DNA from: Ignelater luminosus
Lineage: Eukaryota > Arthropoda > Insecta > Coleoptera > Elateridae
Direction of reading: 5' to 3'
Assembly (NCBI GenBank): GCA_011009095.1
Contig: VTPC01004488.1
Span: 1-64,000, forward strand
DNA: 64,000 bases
The notes beneath the pieces are model-generated. The model made no database searches. It was not told the origin of the DNA and saw only the letters and a list, made by a program, of their open reading frames with translations. The position numbers and the translations under genes are program-made. Positions 1 to 10,288 of the stretch are shown piece by piece. The stretch's first letter is position 1; the number at the start of each line of letters is the position of its first letter.

Positions 1-2489
1 ATATTAATTAATCTAAGATGTTATATACAAAATAATCTTGTGTGTCGCGTGTAGAAATTAATCTTTTACGTGTGATTTATCACGAAGAACACATTTTTTA
101 CTTATATAACCCTAATAATTATAAATTGTTTATTAATAATTAATTTTGGAGTCCGCCTATAGTATTTAACGATAAATTAATATTTATTTGGTGTATATTT
201 TTTGTATTTAAATATTATTACATATAATTCATTCTAATACGTATGTATTTAATACTTCTATTGTATTGTATAAACAAATTAAAGAAAGTGAACCCGCGAT
301 ATACAAATGAATGATAATAAAGGCCCATCGGCTGCACATAACTTTTACTTGTAAAGAAAGAAAAACATATTTAGATCATATTGTGTTAGATGAAGATGCA
401 CAATGAAGTCGGTACCGAACAAGCTACCGTCTAAAATCACAGCAAAGTACTCGCTGTCGATCGGACACGAAAGCAATTAGAATCCCATTTCGTAGCACTT
501 GCGAGATATCCGATAGTTCACGGCTTCATAACAATAGAATTTTACCACAAACTGACTCGATACGAAACGACACAAAAGCATTTAGAATCGCCAAGTATCG
601 GGAAAATGGCGCATCCGCATCGTGTCGAGCAATTAGAATCCGTATGCTGGTTACATATTTTTCAATAAAGATCTGTCAAACGAATGTCATATGTCAAAAT
701 AGGGTTAATATACAGTAAATTCGTTTTTATGTGCAAATCAGTTTGATTACAGTGAATATTAAAGTAATAAACACAAAAAATAAATTTTTATTCCAAATAA
801 TAAACAAACAACAAAAGGTAACTTAACGAAATGCAAACATTTACCTTTTCTGAATGACAATCTAACGTCTGATTTTAAATAAAAACAAATAGGTAACAAT
901 ACCGTCAACATTTCTCAATGAAAAATTCTAGTGTTTTGAAGGTTTTGTTACCAACACAACAAAAACAACAGGAATTATAGAAATGAGATAAAGTATATTT
1001 TTGTTTAAACACTAAATGCAACATGTTTGTAATTTTTGATTTTTACCACAGAAAACTTCCTAAGCGCGTATTTCAGTTCATAACAGTAATTATACAATGA
1101 ATTCCAGATTAATAATTAAATAATAATTACAGTTTGCATTTTCAATTAGCCTTTAAATCCATATCCAGTTTTTGAAGTCTCCAATATGTTATAAAAATAA
1201 CGTCTCCTTAGAGTCTGTTGAAATATTTGTGCAATCTTTGAAGTCTGTGTTCGTGTGAAATCCGAAGTCGCTATACTTGCATTCTGTGTTCGTTTGTTTA
1301 TGGTATTTCAGGGACTGTAGATATGTTTGTATGTTTTTTCAATTAATTTATTCAAAATAGACGCCAGTTATTTATGCACCCATGGCTTGACCATCTGGAA
1401 TAAACTGAGAAAAACGCTACATCCTTAAGGTATCTCATCCCATAACCCCACGGGCTCTGTATGAAACATCTATAATCTATTCTCCAAAAAGAATTCAACA
1501 AAGCCGATGTTGAAATTGCAACGTATGTTGCAATAATTCTCACCATTTTGAAATCATACTGTATACGAGTAAACTAGTTTAAAAAGGCAATCTTGGAAGT
1601 AGAAATTAATGAAGATTAATGGCATATTACATTGAATAACAATATGCCACGGCCAGCTATTGAGGAAGAACTTTATTGAGTTTGGGAAAAGTTGTCATCT
1701 TCGACACAACTGAGTTTGATATCTTCAGCAAGAATTGATATCACAGAAAAACTTTCTTTGAAAACTGTTTTGAAAAACCTTTTACTGTTGACTACCATTT
1801 TGAGATTATTTTATGTAAAAGTCTAACTCCTGGTTGCATTAAGCGTTTAGCCTGCATTTTGTATTTTATTCCTCATCACTGTGAATACGCCTTTAGTGTG
1901 TACGGTTTTAAATTAAATTATAATATCTAATGTGTACGCACCTTAATTCACAATTTGTATTTTATTAAATACGACGGCGGAGGAATTCTAACTTCATTCT
2001 GTTTGAGAGAAATTGTCATAGTACAAGAGCCACTGTCAGAAAAAGAAGACTTGAATCCTAACTTTCTGGTATTGTTACACATCGCCGCAGAAAGGTATCT
2101 GGCTACGCTGGTGAAAATTTCAACGAGCTAGGTGTGGGCATGCGCTCGTAGTGGAACTTATGAAAAAGTCTAGTTTTTTCACGAATCCTAACTATCTGGC
2201 GTTTATAAATTTTCGTAAAGTGGCGAAATACAAGTACTTTGGTGAAAACGCCAGAACACTAGACATAGGCGGTTCCATCTAATACACGAAAAACCGTAAA
2301 CGGAAAATGTCACTTATCGTACCCACTTGAAATTTGGGTCATTTTTATCCTAATTCCTAAAATCAAAACACCAAAAAGCCCAGTGTGGTCTTTGTTTCAT
2401 TAATTAACATTTTATGCAAAAGAGTTCACTTTTTTCACAGTTTTTTTCAGGTTTTTAAAAAATATTAATAAGGCTTGAAAATTTGGTTG
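1..2489. other. Stretch without a recognised gene
   Basis: AT-rich DNA with no convincing coding exon on either strand. Bases 390-660 are richer in GC and carry three copies of a short motif close to GCAATTAGAATCC (near 473, 578 and 629), probably a degraded repeat. The open frame at 1352-1546 on the minus strand has no family resemblance and looks like chance. The missing last exon of the Csp gene could lie here or before base 1, but I could not see it. Confidence 0.5.
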
Positions 2490-2693
2490 CGTATTATTGA
2501 AAGTTTGTATAATACGAATTTCGGAACGCCAGAAAGGTACGCCCCACCCTATCGCCAAGCGTGCCCATTCATTTACAAAATTTGATCCCCCAGATTGTCG
2601 TAAATCCGTATTGCCCTAGCACCCTTGACCATAGGGAGGGGCGTACTTTTCTGGCGTTACGAAATTCGTATTATACAAACTTAACAATAATAC
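2490..2693. mobile_element. 204-bp MITE with long terminal inverted repeats
   Basis: The two ends are inverted copies over about 57 bp with only a few mismatches. Both begin GTATTATTG and continue through TTTGTATAATACGAATTTCG-type sequence into GTACGCCCC. The middle of about 90 bp has no coding capacity. The right repeat overlaps the stop codon of the cysteine-rich open frame on the minus strand (2681-2683). No clear target-site duplication was found, so the superfamily is unassigned. Confidence 0.8.
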
Positions 2694-3912
2694 ACACACA
2701 CTTTTTTTAACGAACGTGAAAAAAATGCTTTATGCAATCGGGGAGTTAAGATATACATACTCGGTTCGAACGGTCGCTGATCTTTACAGGATTCACTAGT
2801 TTTCAATGCAAAGCTCTCTACAGGCATTCTCCCACACGGTTCAGTTTTCTTATCAGGAAGTTTAGATGCCTTACAAGTACTGCCACAATCTGGACAACTT
2901 GGTTTCGGCTTACACGGGTTCGGCTTACAACATGGGTTAGGCTTACAACATGGCTTCGGCTTACAACATGGGTTCGGTTTACAACATGGTTTTTCGGGTT
3001 TTTCAGAAGCTAATCCACAAGAATGTTTTGGCTTTTCAGGTGTTTTACATGCACTACCTGATTTAGATGTACTGTGTGATGGTTTTCCATATTTTTCGCA
3101 CAAATTTTTCACATTACTGGGCGCTAATGGTGGTAACGAACTTTCTTTACCACCTCCTTTACCACTGCAACAAGTGCAATGCTTTTTGGGTTTTTTACAT
3201 TCTGGACAAGTATTACCACCACATGAACTCGTAGAATACAAGTTACTTGTACCAATAAATTTCTTGATATCTGTATTTATAGTTTTAGTGGATGTGTACT
3301 TAGTATTATAATTGATCTTTGAACGTTCCTTGTTGAGTGGAAGAACATCATTGCATAGCTGTTGATTATTATGTAGCGGATTTACTGATTTTACTGATAG
3401 TAAATTTGTATTGCTTAGATCTATACATCCTTTTTTAGTATATCTTGAAGGATCCAAAGTTGTCTTTTTTTGCGATTTCTGCCAAGTACACCTTATAAGT
3501 TTTCTAATCGCAGTATATGCCTTTAATGATTTTCGATAGAATCCAATTGCCGCTTGTTCAGCTTCACTTCTGTACGGTATATTTGTTGGTTTTTTAATCC
3601 AAACCATTGGATCTGATGATATACAAGACTCACAAGCAACTTTGGTAGTTCACATATCTGTTGTGGTTTTGGACTGGGATCGCACAATTTTATTTTATCG
3701 CGTGACAGTTGTAATGATGATTTGCATGCCTGAAGTTTTGAGCGTTTTGAGCACGGTTCTGTTGAGTTAAAGGTTTTATTTGGACATTTTGGATTTCTGC
3801 AGTTAGGATTGTTGCATGTGCTGTAGTATTGTGCGTTAAATCCTAATTTAGGTACAAATGAGTTGTGATTTAATCTTAAAATGTTATATACACACTTAAA
3901 AAATTTTGACAT
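2681..3912 (-). pseudogene. Cys/Pro/Lys-rich protein gene with mitochondrial-type leader, frameshifted
   Basis: Two overlapping minus-strand frames look like one gene broken by a 1-base shift. The upstream frame (start at 3912 preferred; ATG also at 4005) begins MSKFFKCVYNILRLNHNSF, a basic leader lacking acidic residues that resembles a mitochondrial targeting peptide. It then becomes rich in cysteine (CNNPNCRNPKCPN). It runs to 3523. The downstream frame is open from 3649 to the stop at 2681 and carries CPECKKPKKHCTCC, then at least four CCKPNP/CCKPKP-type repeats and a CPDCGSTC motif. One extra A in the short A run near 3640 would join ELPK to VACESC, so the shift may be an assembly error rather than decay. 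The last residues before the stop come from a MITE terminal repeat. I do not recognise the family. Sperm or mitochondrial Cys-rich proteins of this style exist in insects, but that is only an analogy. Confidence 0.5.
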
Positions 3913-4019
3913 CCTAAAGTTCACTAAAAATCTTTTGAAACGAAATGTACGTAAATGAAAAAATGAAAAATCTGTCAAACTGACATTTTTATATCCTAGC
4001 AACATTGGACTCACAAATA

Positions 4020-5640
4020 ATCATGAGGATACTTCCGATACTTCGTCTATATTGGATTTTATGGTTTTTATTTACGCGTTGCACATTATTGAGTTTTCCC
4101 TCAATAAAGAAATTAAAAAATCATAAATCATGGCAAAATTTCTGTTGAATCCCCCATTAATAACGTATTTTGTTTGCTGATTAACTAAGTCTACGACCTC
4201 AAAACGCACAGTTTCTTTATTCGTCACAAAATGCAGTGTACTGTGTGCTACGTCATTTAAATGCAATTAGAAATAAATACCTGTATTGGGGAAATTCCAC
4301 AATTGGCTTGTTTTGATATTTTTGCAAGTTATACATACAATGATCAGTGTGTGAGACTTTAGAAAATTCGATTTTATACAGCAGTAAACACAAAAAAAGT
4401 TTAAACTTCTGAAGTGTATCAATGACCAATCAAAATGTGGACCGACCTGCCAACTTCAATTGATTAATAGTTGACACTGATTGACAGTACAATACAAGGT
4501 TATTGTGATGCTGTATTCTGATTCATCAATGGTATGATTTTAAATTTTCAAATTCAGGACCTTATTTATACCATTTCTGGATATAATGAGGAGCTTGATC
4601 ACTGTATGCGAGTTTGCTAAGCTTAAATATTGTATATCAATGACAAAAATCTCAACATTCAATTTTGTGGAAAAGCGGTAAAGCATCGCAAGGCTTGAGA
4701 GAGAATGACGAAAAAAACCAAGGATACCTAAGCATGGAAAAGTGTCACAAAAGCTGTACAAACTATAGGTACAGTATAGAAAGAGCTCCCAGAGGACGCA
4801 AAATGCGCCTACAATTTATTCAATACTGAAGCCGACTCATCCGGGATTCTTAAATCGGTGAACTTTTTCTGTTTATTTATTATTGGTCGAACTTTGTGAA
4901 ACGTTATGAATAAGTAGTTGTAAGGTCGGTAGTGGACAAATCTACTGCCATATCTGAATATTATTTAAGGAGACATATACAAACAGTACAAGTTTGAAAT
5001 ATCTATAGCAACTAAATTCGAATTGTTGAAAAAACCCTTAATGACCTTTAGATTGTATGAATGAAGTTGTCCCACTTAAAATAGAACATTGATGCTTTTA
5101 AATCTAAATATTCTTGCTAGTTTTGCCAATTAAATAAAAGAAAAAAGAAGAAAATATACCACTTTAGTGGCAGTTGCTGTACAAAATGACAATGGCGATA
5201 TTTCGTTAGTAAATTTATTGGAAATAAATTGCATGCACAAAACACAAGCTTAAATCCGGCGAAACACATAAAACTCACAAAACTATCGAACAAATCAAAA
5301 CAGTTCCTTCCACACGCCACGTGATAAATCTCTTGTACCAAATTACATGCCGAGGACCACTGTAATGATCGCAGGTGGCGTAAATGAGATCGAGCAACTG
5401 CTAACTAGCTCCATCCCTAAACCAGGCAAAATTTTATTATATTTCCACGCATGTAAATGTGTGGCCACTATAGTAGCCGTGGTCCACCAGGAGGAACCAC
5501 AAAGGCCACTATAGTGGCCGGCGGTAGCAAACGAGTTAAAAACATAAACAATTCTCTCAAAACATTTACTTCTATGTGCAAAAAATTCCAAAGTACTTCT
5601 ACAAATTTAAAAAAGTAGAAACGTATTCCAAAGAAAATTA
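4020..5640. other. Stretch without a recognised gene; contains a GC-rich hairpin
   Basis: AT-rich spacer. At 5461-5521 the sequence GGCCACTATAGTGGCC and its near copy GGCCACTATAGTAGCC flank a short loop and form a strong hairpin. The minus-strand frame at 4072-4266 (64 residues) has no recognised domain. A possible minus-strand donor (ACAG followed by GTATTT) lies near 4278, but no partner exon was identified. Confidence 0.4.
5461..5521. repeat. GC-rich inverted repeat (hairpin)
   Basis: Two arms reading GGCCACTATAGTRGCC lie about 28 bp apart, and each arm is nearly palindromic in itself. The base composition is far above the AT-rich surroundings. It may be a fragment of a mobile element. 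No function is indicated. Confidence 0.6.
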
Positions 5641-5649
5641 AATAAGAAA

Positions 5650-6290
5650 CTTCTTATAACAAATTTTTGAATATGCCCCCATTTATGACAAACAGAATCT
5701 GAGGCGATCATAAAAATTATCTAACGTGTTTGTTAACTGTTCTGCTGTGATAATTATTGATACAGATTGTATTCGATGTGTTAGCTGGTTTAAATCCATC
5801 AAAAACCTTGGTTTTCATATATTTCCAATAAAAAACAAATCTATCGGTGCTAGGTCCGGTGACCTAGCAGGCTAGGATATTTCACCATAGTAAAGGGTTT
5901 TCCAATAAGAGGTGTTATTTTGATATTCAAAGAAAAGTGCCATTTTTTAATATAAATGATCGGATGTTTATTTCATTATAAAGAGGAAGGTATGCCGTTA
6001 ATAGTGGAAAATAACATCAGGCAAATGACCACCACGACCACGCTTACAGGACAATATCCTTTTCATACGATACCCGTCCAAACGTTAACTATGGATTGTC
6101 GCTGTATTTTACTGATGTTAAACAAATGCAAATTGTTTCTACACCAATACGTGCAATTTTGTGAGTTCACTTTGCCGGTAACATAGAAAGATAATTGTAA
6201 AAAGAATTTTTTGTAAGATATCTGGATTGGTAGGTATATTGCAGATGTTAATGTGATTGACATAAACGAATAAACATGCAAATGTTCTAT
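5650..6290 (-). mobile_element. Degraded mariner-like transposase relics, minus strand
   Basis: Reading the minus strand, 6281-6063 gives VTGKVNSQNCTYW and NVWTGIV, the block around the first catalytic region of a large arthropod Tc1/mariner-like transposase group (typical form GYVNKQNCRYW, then VTVWCGI). Bases 5860-5700 give a C-terminal-like stretch (YWKYMKTKVF, compare FFLWGYLKSKVY). Between them, 5885-6050 looks like a transposon end (GGGTTTTCCAATAAGAGGTG) followed by subterminal sequence. The blocks are interrupted by stops and rearranged, so no active protein is possible. Confidence 0.6.
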
Positions 6291-6566
6291 TTTAGGTGGG
6301 ACGCTTCAATGAAATGTAAATTAGTTACCTTAGCTATGGTAACTATGACAATAGCAGACTCTAAAAGTCTGCGTGTTTCGTCTTTAATAAAATTCACTGT
6401 ATGTACAGTGTGCTCCAATTTCGATGGGATTAAATGGGTAACTTTCTTATTAACGTAGATAAATGAAAACCGCTTAGGTACTCGTGAGCTCTTTTTTCAT
6501 GCTTATTCCATTACCGTTGCCAGAAATAAGCTGCTATCTTTTGTTTTTTCCCTAGAGAGAAAAAGT

Positions 6567-6970
6567 GAAAAATGACCGATTTCTTCAATTTGCTGTAACT
6601 CCTTTATTTTCGAAGCTAGAACAAAATCATTTTAGCATTGTTTAGGTACTTTCTAACGTAGAATTCAATGTCGGCAGTTGTTGTTTTCTAGCCCTTGCCA
6701 TAAATGCGCTGTAACTCAAAGTTGAATTTTTTAAATGGACGGATTCCTTCAGTTTGCTGTAACGCATTTATTTTCGAAGCTACAACAAAATCATTTTAGC
6801 ATTGTTGAGGCACCTTTTAACATAGAATTTAATGCCGTTCATCGTTTTTTTTTCTAGTCCTTTCCACAACTACGCTGTAACTCAAAGTTGAATTTTTAAA
6901 GGGGCCATTCAAGAAATTCAACTTTAAGTTATAGCGCAGTTATGAAAAGAACTAGAAAGAAACGACTGGC
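6567..6970. repeat. About 164-bp tandem repeat (two copies) ending in a hairpin
   Basis: The segment starting TGCTGTAAC at 6591 recurs at 6755 with the same downstream order (TATTTTCGAAGCTA, then AAATCATTTTAGCATTGTT, then TTCTAG, then GCTGTAACTCAAAGTTGAATTTTT). The period is about 164 bp. After the second copy, 6903-6970 is the inverted copy of 6832-6900, closing the array with a stem-loop. It is probably part of a mobile element. No coding sequence. Confidence 0.7.
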
Positions 6971-6998
6971 AAAGCAACCTCTGTAATAGTATAATATA

Positions 6999-7457
6999 CC
7001 AGGACATCAAAATTGATCACAAACCACGTGATCACGAAATTTACTGTTGCTTAGGCAACACATCTTGCACTATTGGCAGCTCTGCTGTAATAAACATAAT
7101 GTAGTTTTCCAGTGGCGTAGTATTAGATATATGATAAAACAACTACTTAAAAACTTAAATATTTCAAATTTATTATAACACTTTGAATACATTAAATTTA
7201 ACTTACCTCAATTAACTCACAAAAAGTAGATTTAGTCTTGAAACAGACTGATCTTTAAATAGAACAAAATAAACTATAAAAAACGCAAAACAAAGAAGCA
7301 ACAAGAAATCACGGAACGTACGCACTCCGATGTAATTTTAGGTTAGAAATGTACTCGGGAGGATATTACTCCGTAGTATGGTCAACGGCGAAAAATAAAA
7401 TTTCGCGCCACTTTTAAATTAGTGATCACGTGTTTGTGATTATTTCCAATGTCCTGG
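6999..7457. mobile_element. 459-bp MITE, CCAGGACAT termini, TA target site
   Basis: The ends read CCAGGACAT...ATGTCCTGG with TA on both outer sides, the signature of Tc1/mariner-type insertion. The inverted repeats extend about 50 bp and both include a CACGTGATCAC motif. The interior has no transposase, so it is non-autonomous. Confidence 0.75.
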
Positions 7458-9960
7458 TACATGTGCATTCAACTAGCAATATTTCAGGTAGGACCATAAA
7501 ATTCAAACTTCTTATTTGCTTCATTGCACGTAAGCACTTAGAATTGATATCAAAAAAGTTGTGTATACTGGGTTGCCTACACAGATTTTAACCCTAAACT
7601 TAGAATTTAACCTGACTGCCGTCGACCCTTAACTAAAAACAAAATAATGTACACCGAATGCACTATTTATTTGAAATATTTATATATTTGTTTTTATTAA
7701 GACACTCCAGAAAAACTTGATTACACTTGTATTAGGTAATTAGGAAATTAAAAACTAGAAATAATAAGAGAATTTCAAATTTATTTGAATAGAAAATAAA
7801 ATTTTGAATGTCTACATATAGGTACAGTTTGCTAAGAGAAAAATTTTGAAATTTCGGCTTATACATAAAACGCACATCTCAATTACAATATTGACCTAAA
7901 ATATATCACAAACATAATAACAAACACGTCAAATGTTTTCCTGAAATCAACATATAAAAGGTGCCCAAAATTTCATTGGTTCAAAAACACTATTATTATT
8001 ATTACTATTATTTTTAGTTTTCTAAATAGGTACTGGTCTGCAATATAACAATTAAATAGTTAATAACAAAAAAATAAATCACAGACATGCGCTGCTTACA
8101 ATACTGCCCTGATAACACAAAACTTCTTTAATGCTCAACATAACCGAGGAGTGCATTAAAGTTAGCGTATGACTGTTGCCTAACAGATTGCTTATTATGC
8201 AATTTATCGCATAAAAACTGTATATGGAGATTAACAGGAATTTCTCTATAAGAAATTTCCTTGAATTCGTACACTGATGCACAAGTGCAAAAGTACGCCC
8301 TAAACTTACTAATGGAATATCTCGGTAACATTTTTCGGTTATAATAATTTATAATAATAATGATGACGATGATAAGACTCTTACATTAATGGTTACAGAA
8401 ATAATGACCAAAATGTTTGCACAACAGATATTGCAAAAATCTTTGTCACCATACCTCCATCATTATATTTTCCACACGTTATCATTTTGCAAACTGGTGT
8501 TGCAAAACGATCACGTTAACAATATAAACAAACACCAATGACTTAACTCTACATATTTAAATCGGGCAAACTTTGGCGAAAAGATGTCGGGTAGCGCCCA
8601 TTTTAGTAAAACTGGGATATATACTATGTTATGGGTGATCCTCGTGCTAGGGTTATTTACCAAAAATAAAGCTACCATTCACCACTGTGACTGCTGTTGT
8701 CTTGAAGGTGAATTTGCCATACCTACGATACAAAATAAAAGAATGTTATCTAAAATAGCGAAGCAAACAGTCAAATGCTTAATTACAAATACATTGTGAT
8801 GAATCTTCAAGTAAATTCCTCATCAAGTTGACTGTGGAAATCTTTATTCAGTACAATCAAGACATTGCTTGTTTTTTGTTAAAATGATTCCGATGCATAT
8901 CTGATTGTTGTAAGGCTAGACGATCTAATTTATTAATTTTTCCATTTTTAGAAAACGAAAAATAAAAAGCAATGACACATACTGATGCAATATTTTTTTC
9001 TCTGAAAAAAACTTTTTTTACACTTTTGCTGTAAAATAATTAGAGGCGCCACTATTTGCAACTATTTGATTTTTGTATGTCCCAATTATAAAATAACATA
9101 TGAGCAGAAAAATAAAACGTTAACAATAAGCATAAGCATAACCTATTAAGTAGTTTCCCAGTGTCATTTTAAAGTTTAATTTTGCTTTATCAAAAGTAAG
9201 GTTCATAAAAAATAATAGTGTGCTGTGAAAGATAGGTCATCTTATTAACAGCCATTTTTGAACCTGAAAATTAGGGTTAAATTAACATAAGCAATTCCTA
9301 AAAATTGATTGCTGTGACAGTAAATTTTGAATGCGATTTTGAACGCGTTTTGAAGGTCAGTGAACTATCACTTGCAAGTTTATTTTTAATAAAGTATTAA
9401 GTGTATATTACAAAAAATGTAATATAAGTTTATTAGACATTCCCATATATGTTAGAAATGATGACAAAGTTGACTACCTTGTTATTGTTTCTAACAGAAT
9501 GTAGTTTGCCCTTTTATCTTTTATATTTAACTTTTTAAACTGTAATTTTGATGTGTTAACATCATTAATAGCCTGAGGATGGCCTTTACTTGTGTAATTT
9601 TGTTATGTAAGGTCAAAACACATCGATGTTGTAGAGAGTGACCAATAATAAACATTTACAGGATCAACTATCAGTTTAATTAATCTTTTAGTACATACAG
9701 GAACTTTAGCTTATGTTTGGTAAAGAACTCACTTTAGTTTAGTTTAATGAATTACCTAGAGCTTTGGTCTGGTGAACCAAGATTGTGGGTTTGATCCCCA
9801 TGCAAGTTCTCATTTTCCTATAGGTAGAAATTATAATTTATAAGTATGAGGAAGATTTCTAATTCAATTTGTGTGTATTTGTTTGAATATGACAACAAAG
9901 CTTTATAAATTTTCCATAGCCAACTTGACATAGAATGTACTTGGTCATAATGATATAAAA
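7458..9960. other. Stretch without a recognised gene
   Basis: AT-rich spacer with simple ATT-type repeats near 7990-8020 and 8340-8370. A 71-codon plus-strand frame at 8584-8799 contains a hydrophobic stretch (MLWVILVLGLF) and a CDCCC cluster, but it has no homology I recognise and no gene structure around it. Confidence 0.4.
9755..9812 (+). repeat. Possible tRNA-derived fragment (B-box-like)
   Basis: Bases 9788-9798 read GGTTTGATCCC, one mismatch from the RNA polymerase III B box. Around it GTGGG-TTTGATC-CCCAT can form a T-arm with one G-T pair. No complete cloverleaf or acceptor stem is visible, so this is at most a tRNA relic or SINE end. Confidence 0.3.
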
Positions 9961-10113
9961 CTTATGATGTCAATGAGTCTTTCATTAACTTTTCTGGAGA
10001 TGAAAGACTGTGCTCATAAGTATCTAATTTCAGTACTATACGGATGTCAACAGTATAGCTGTATTTCAAATGTATTCTTAATTTCCAAGAAATGGGTAAT
10101 GATAATGTAATAC

Positions 10114-10288
10114 CTGTTGTATACACAGGCACATCCCCTTGATTGAGGGCAGCGCTCTCGCTTAGATTAGAAGCCGGCGGAGGAGGCATTGCATAAACGG
10201 GAGCGTTAGGTTGCTTTCCAGGCGAGGGTTGATGTGTCACTGGAGATCCACGCGTAGGAGAATCTCCACCTTCGTCCGATATGTCCTC
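10114..10288 (-). CDS. Csp exon 5 (Pro-rich tail)
   Basis: Acceptor CATTCATAG, donor GTATTACA. Encodes [16 protein letters not shown] through [10 protein letters not shown] to DVPVYTT plus one base. The YAMPPPP segment matches the tail of insect Csp, confirming that the distant exons belong to one gene. Confidence 0.88.

Noticed and set aside
4072-4266. 64-codon minus-strand frame near the Cys-rich gene
   Set aside because: No domain recognised and no supported join to the neighbouring gene; composition is like the surrounding spacer.
8584-8799. 71-codon plus-strand frame with a hydrophobic stretch and CDCCC cluster
   Set aside because: No recognised homology, no splice or promoter context, and its length is within chance expectation for this sequence.
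9755-9812. A functional tRNA gene
   Set aside because: Only a T-arm-like segment is present; acceptor, D and anticodon arms cannot be formed.
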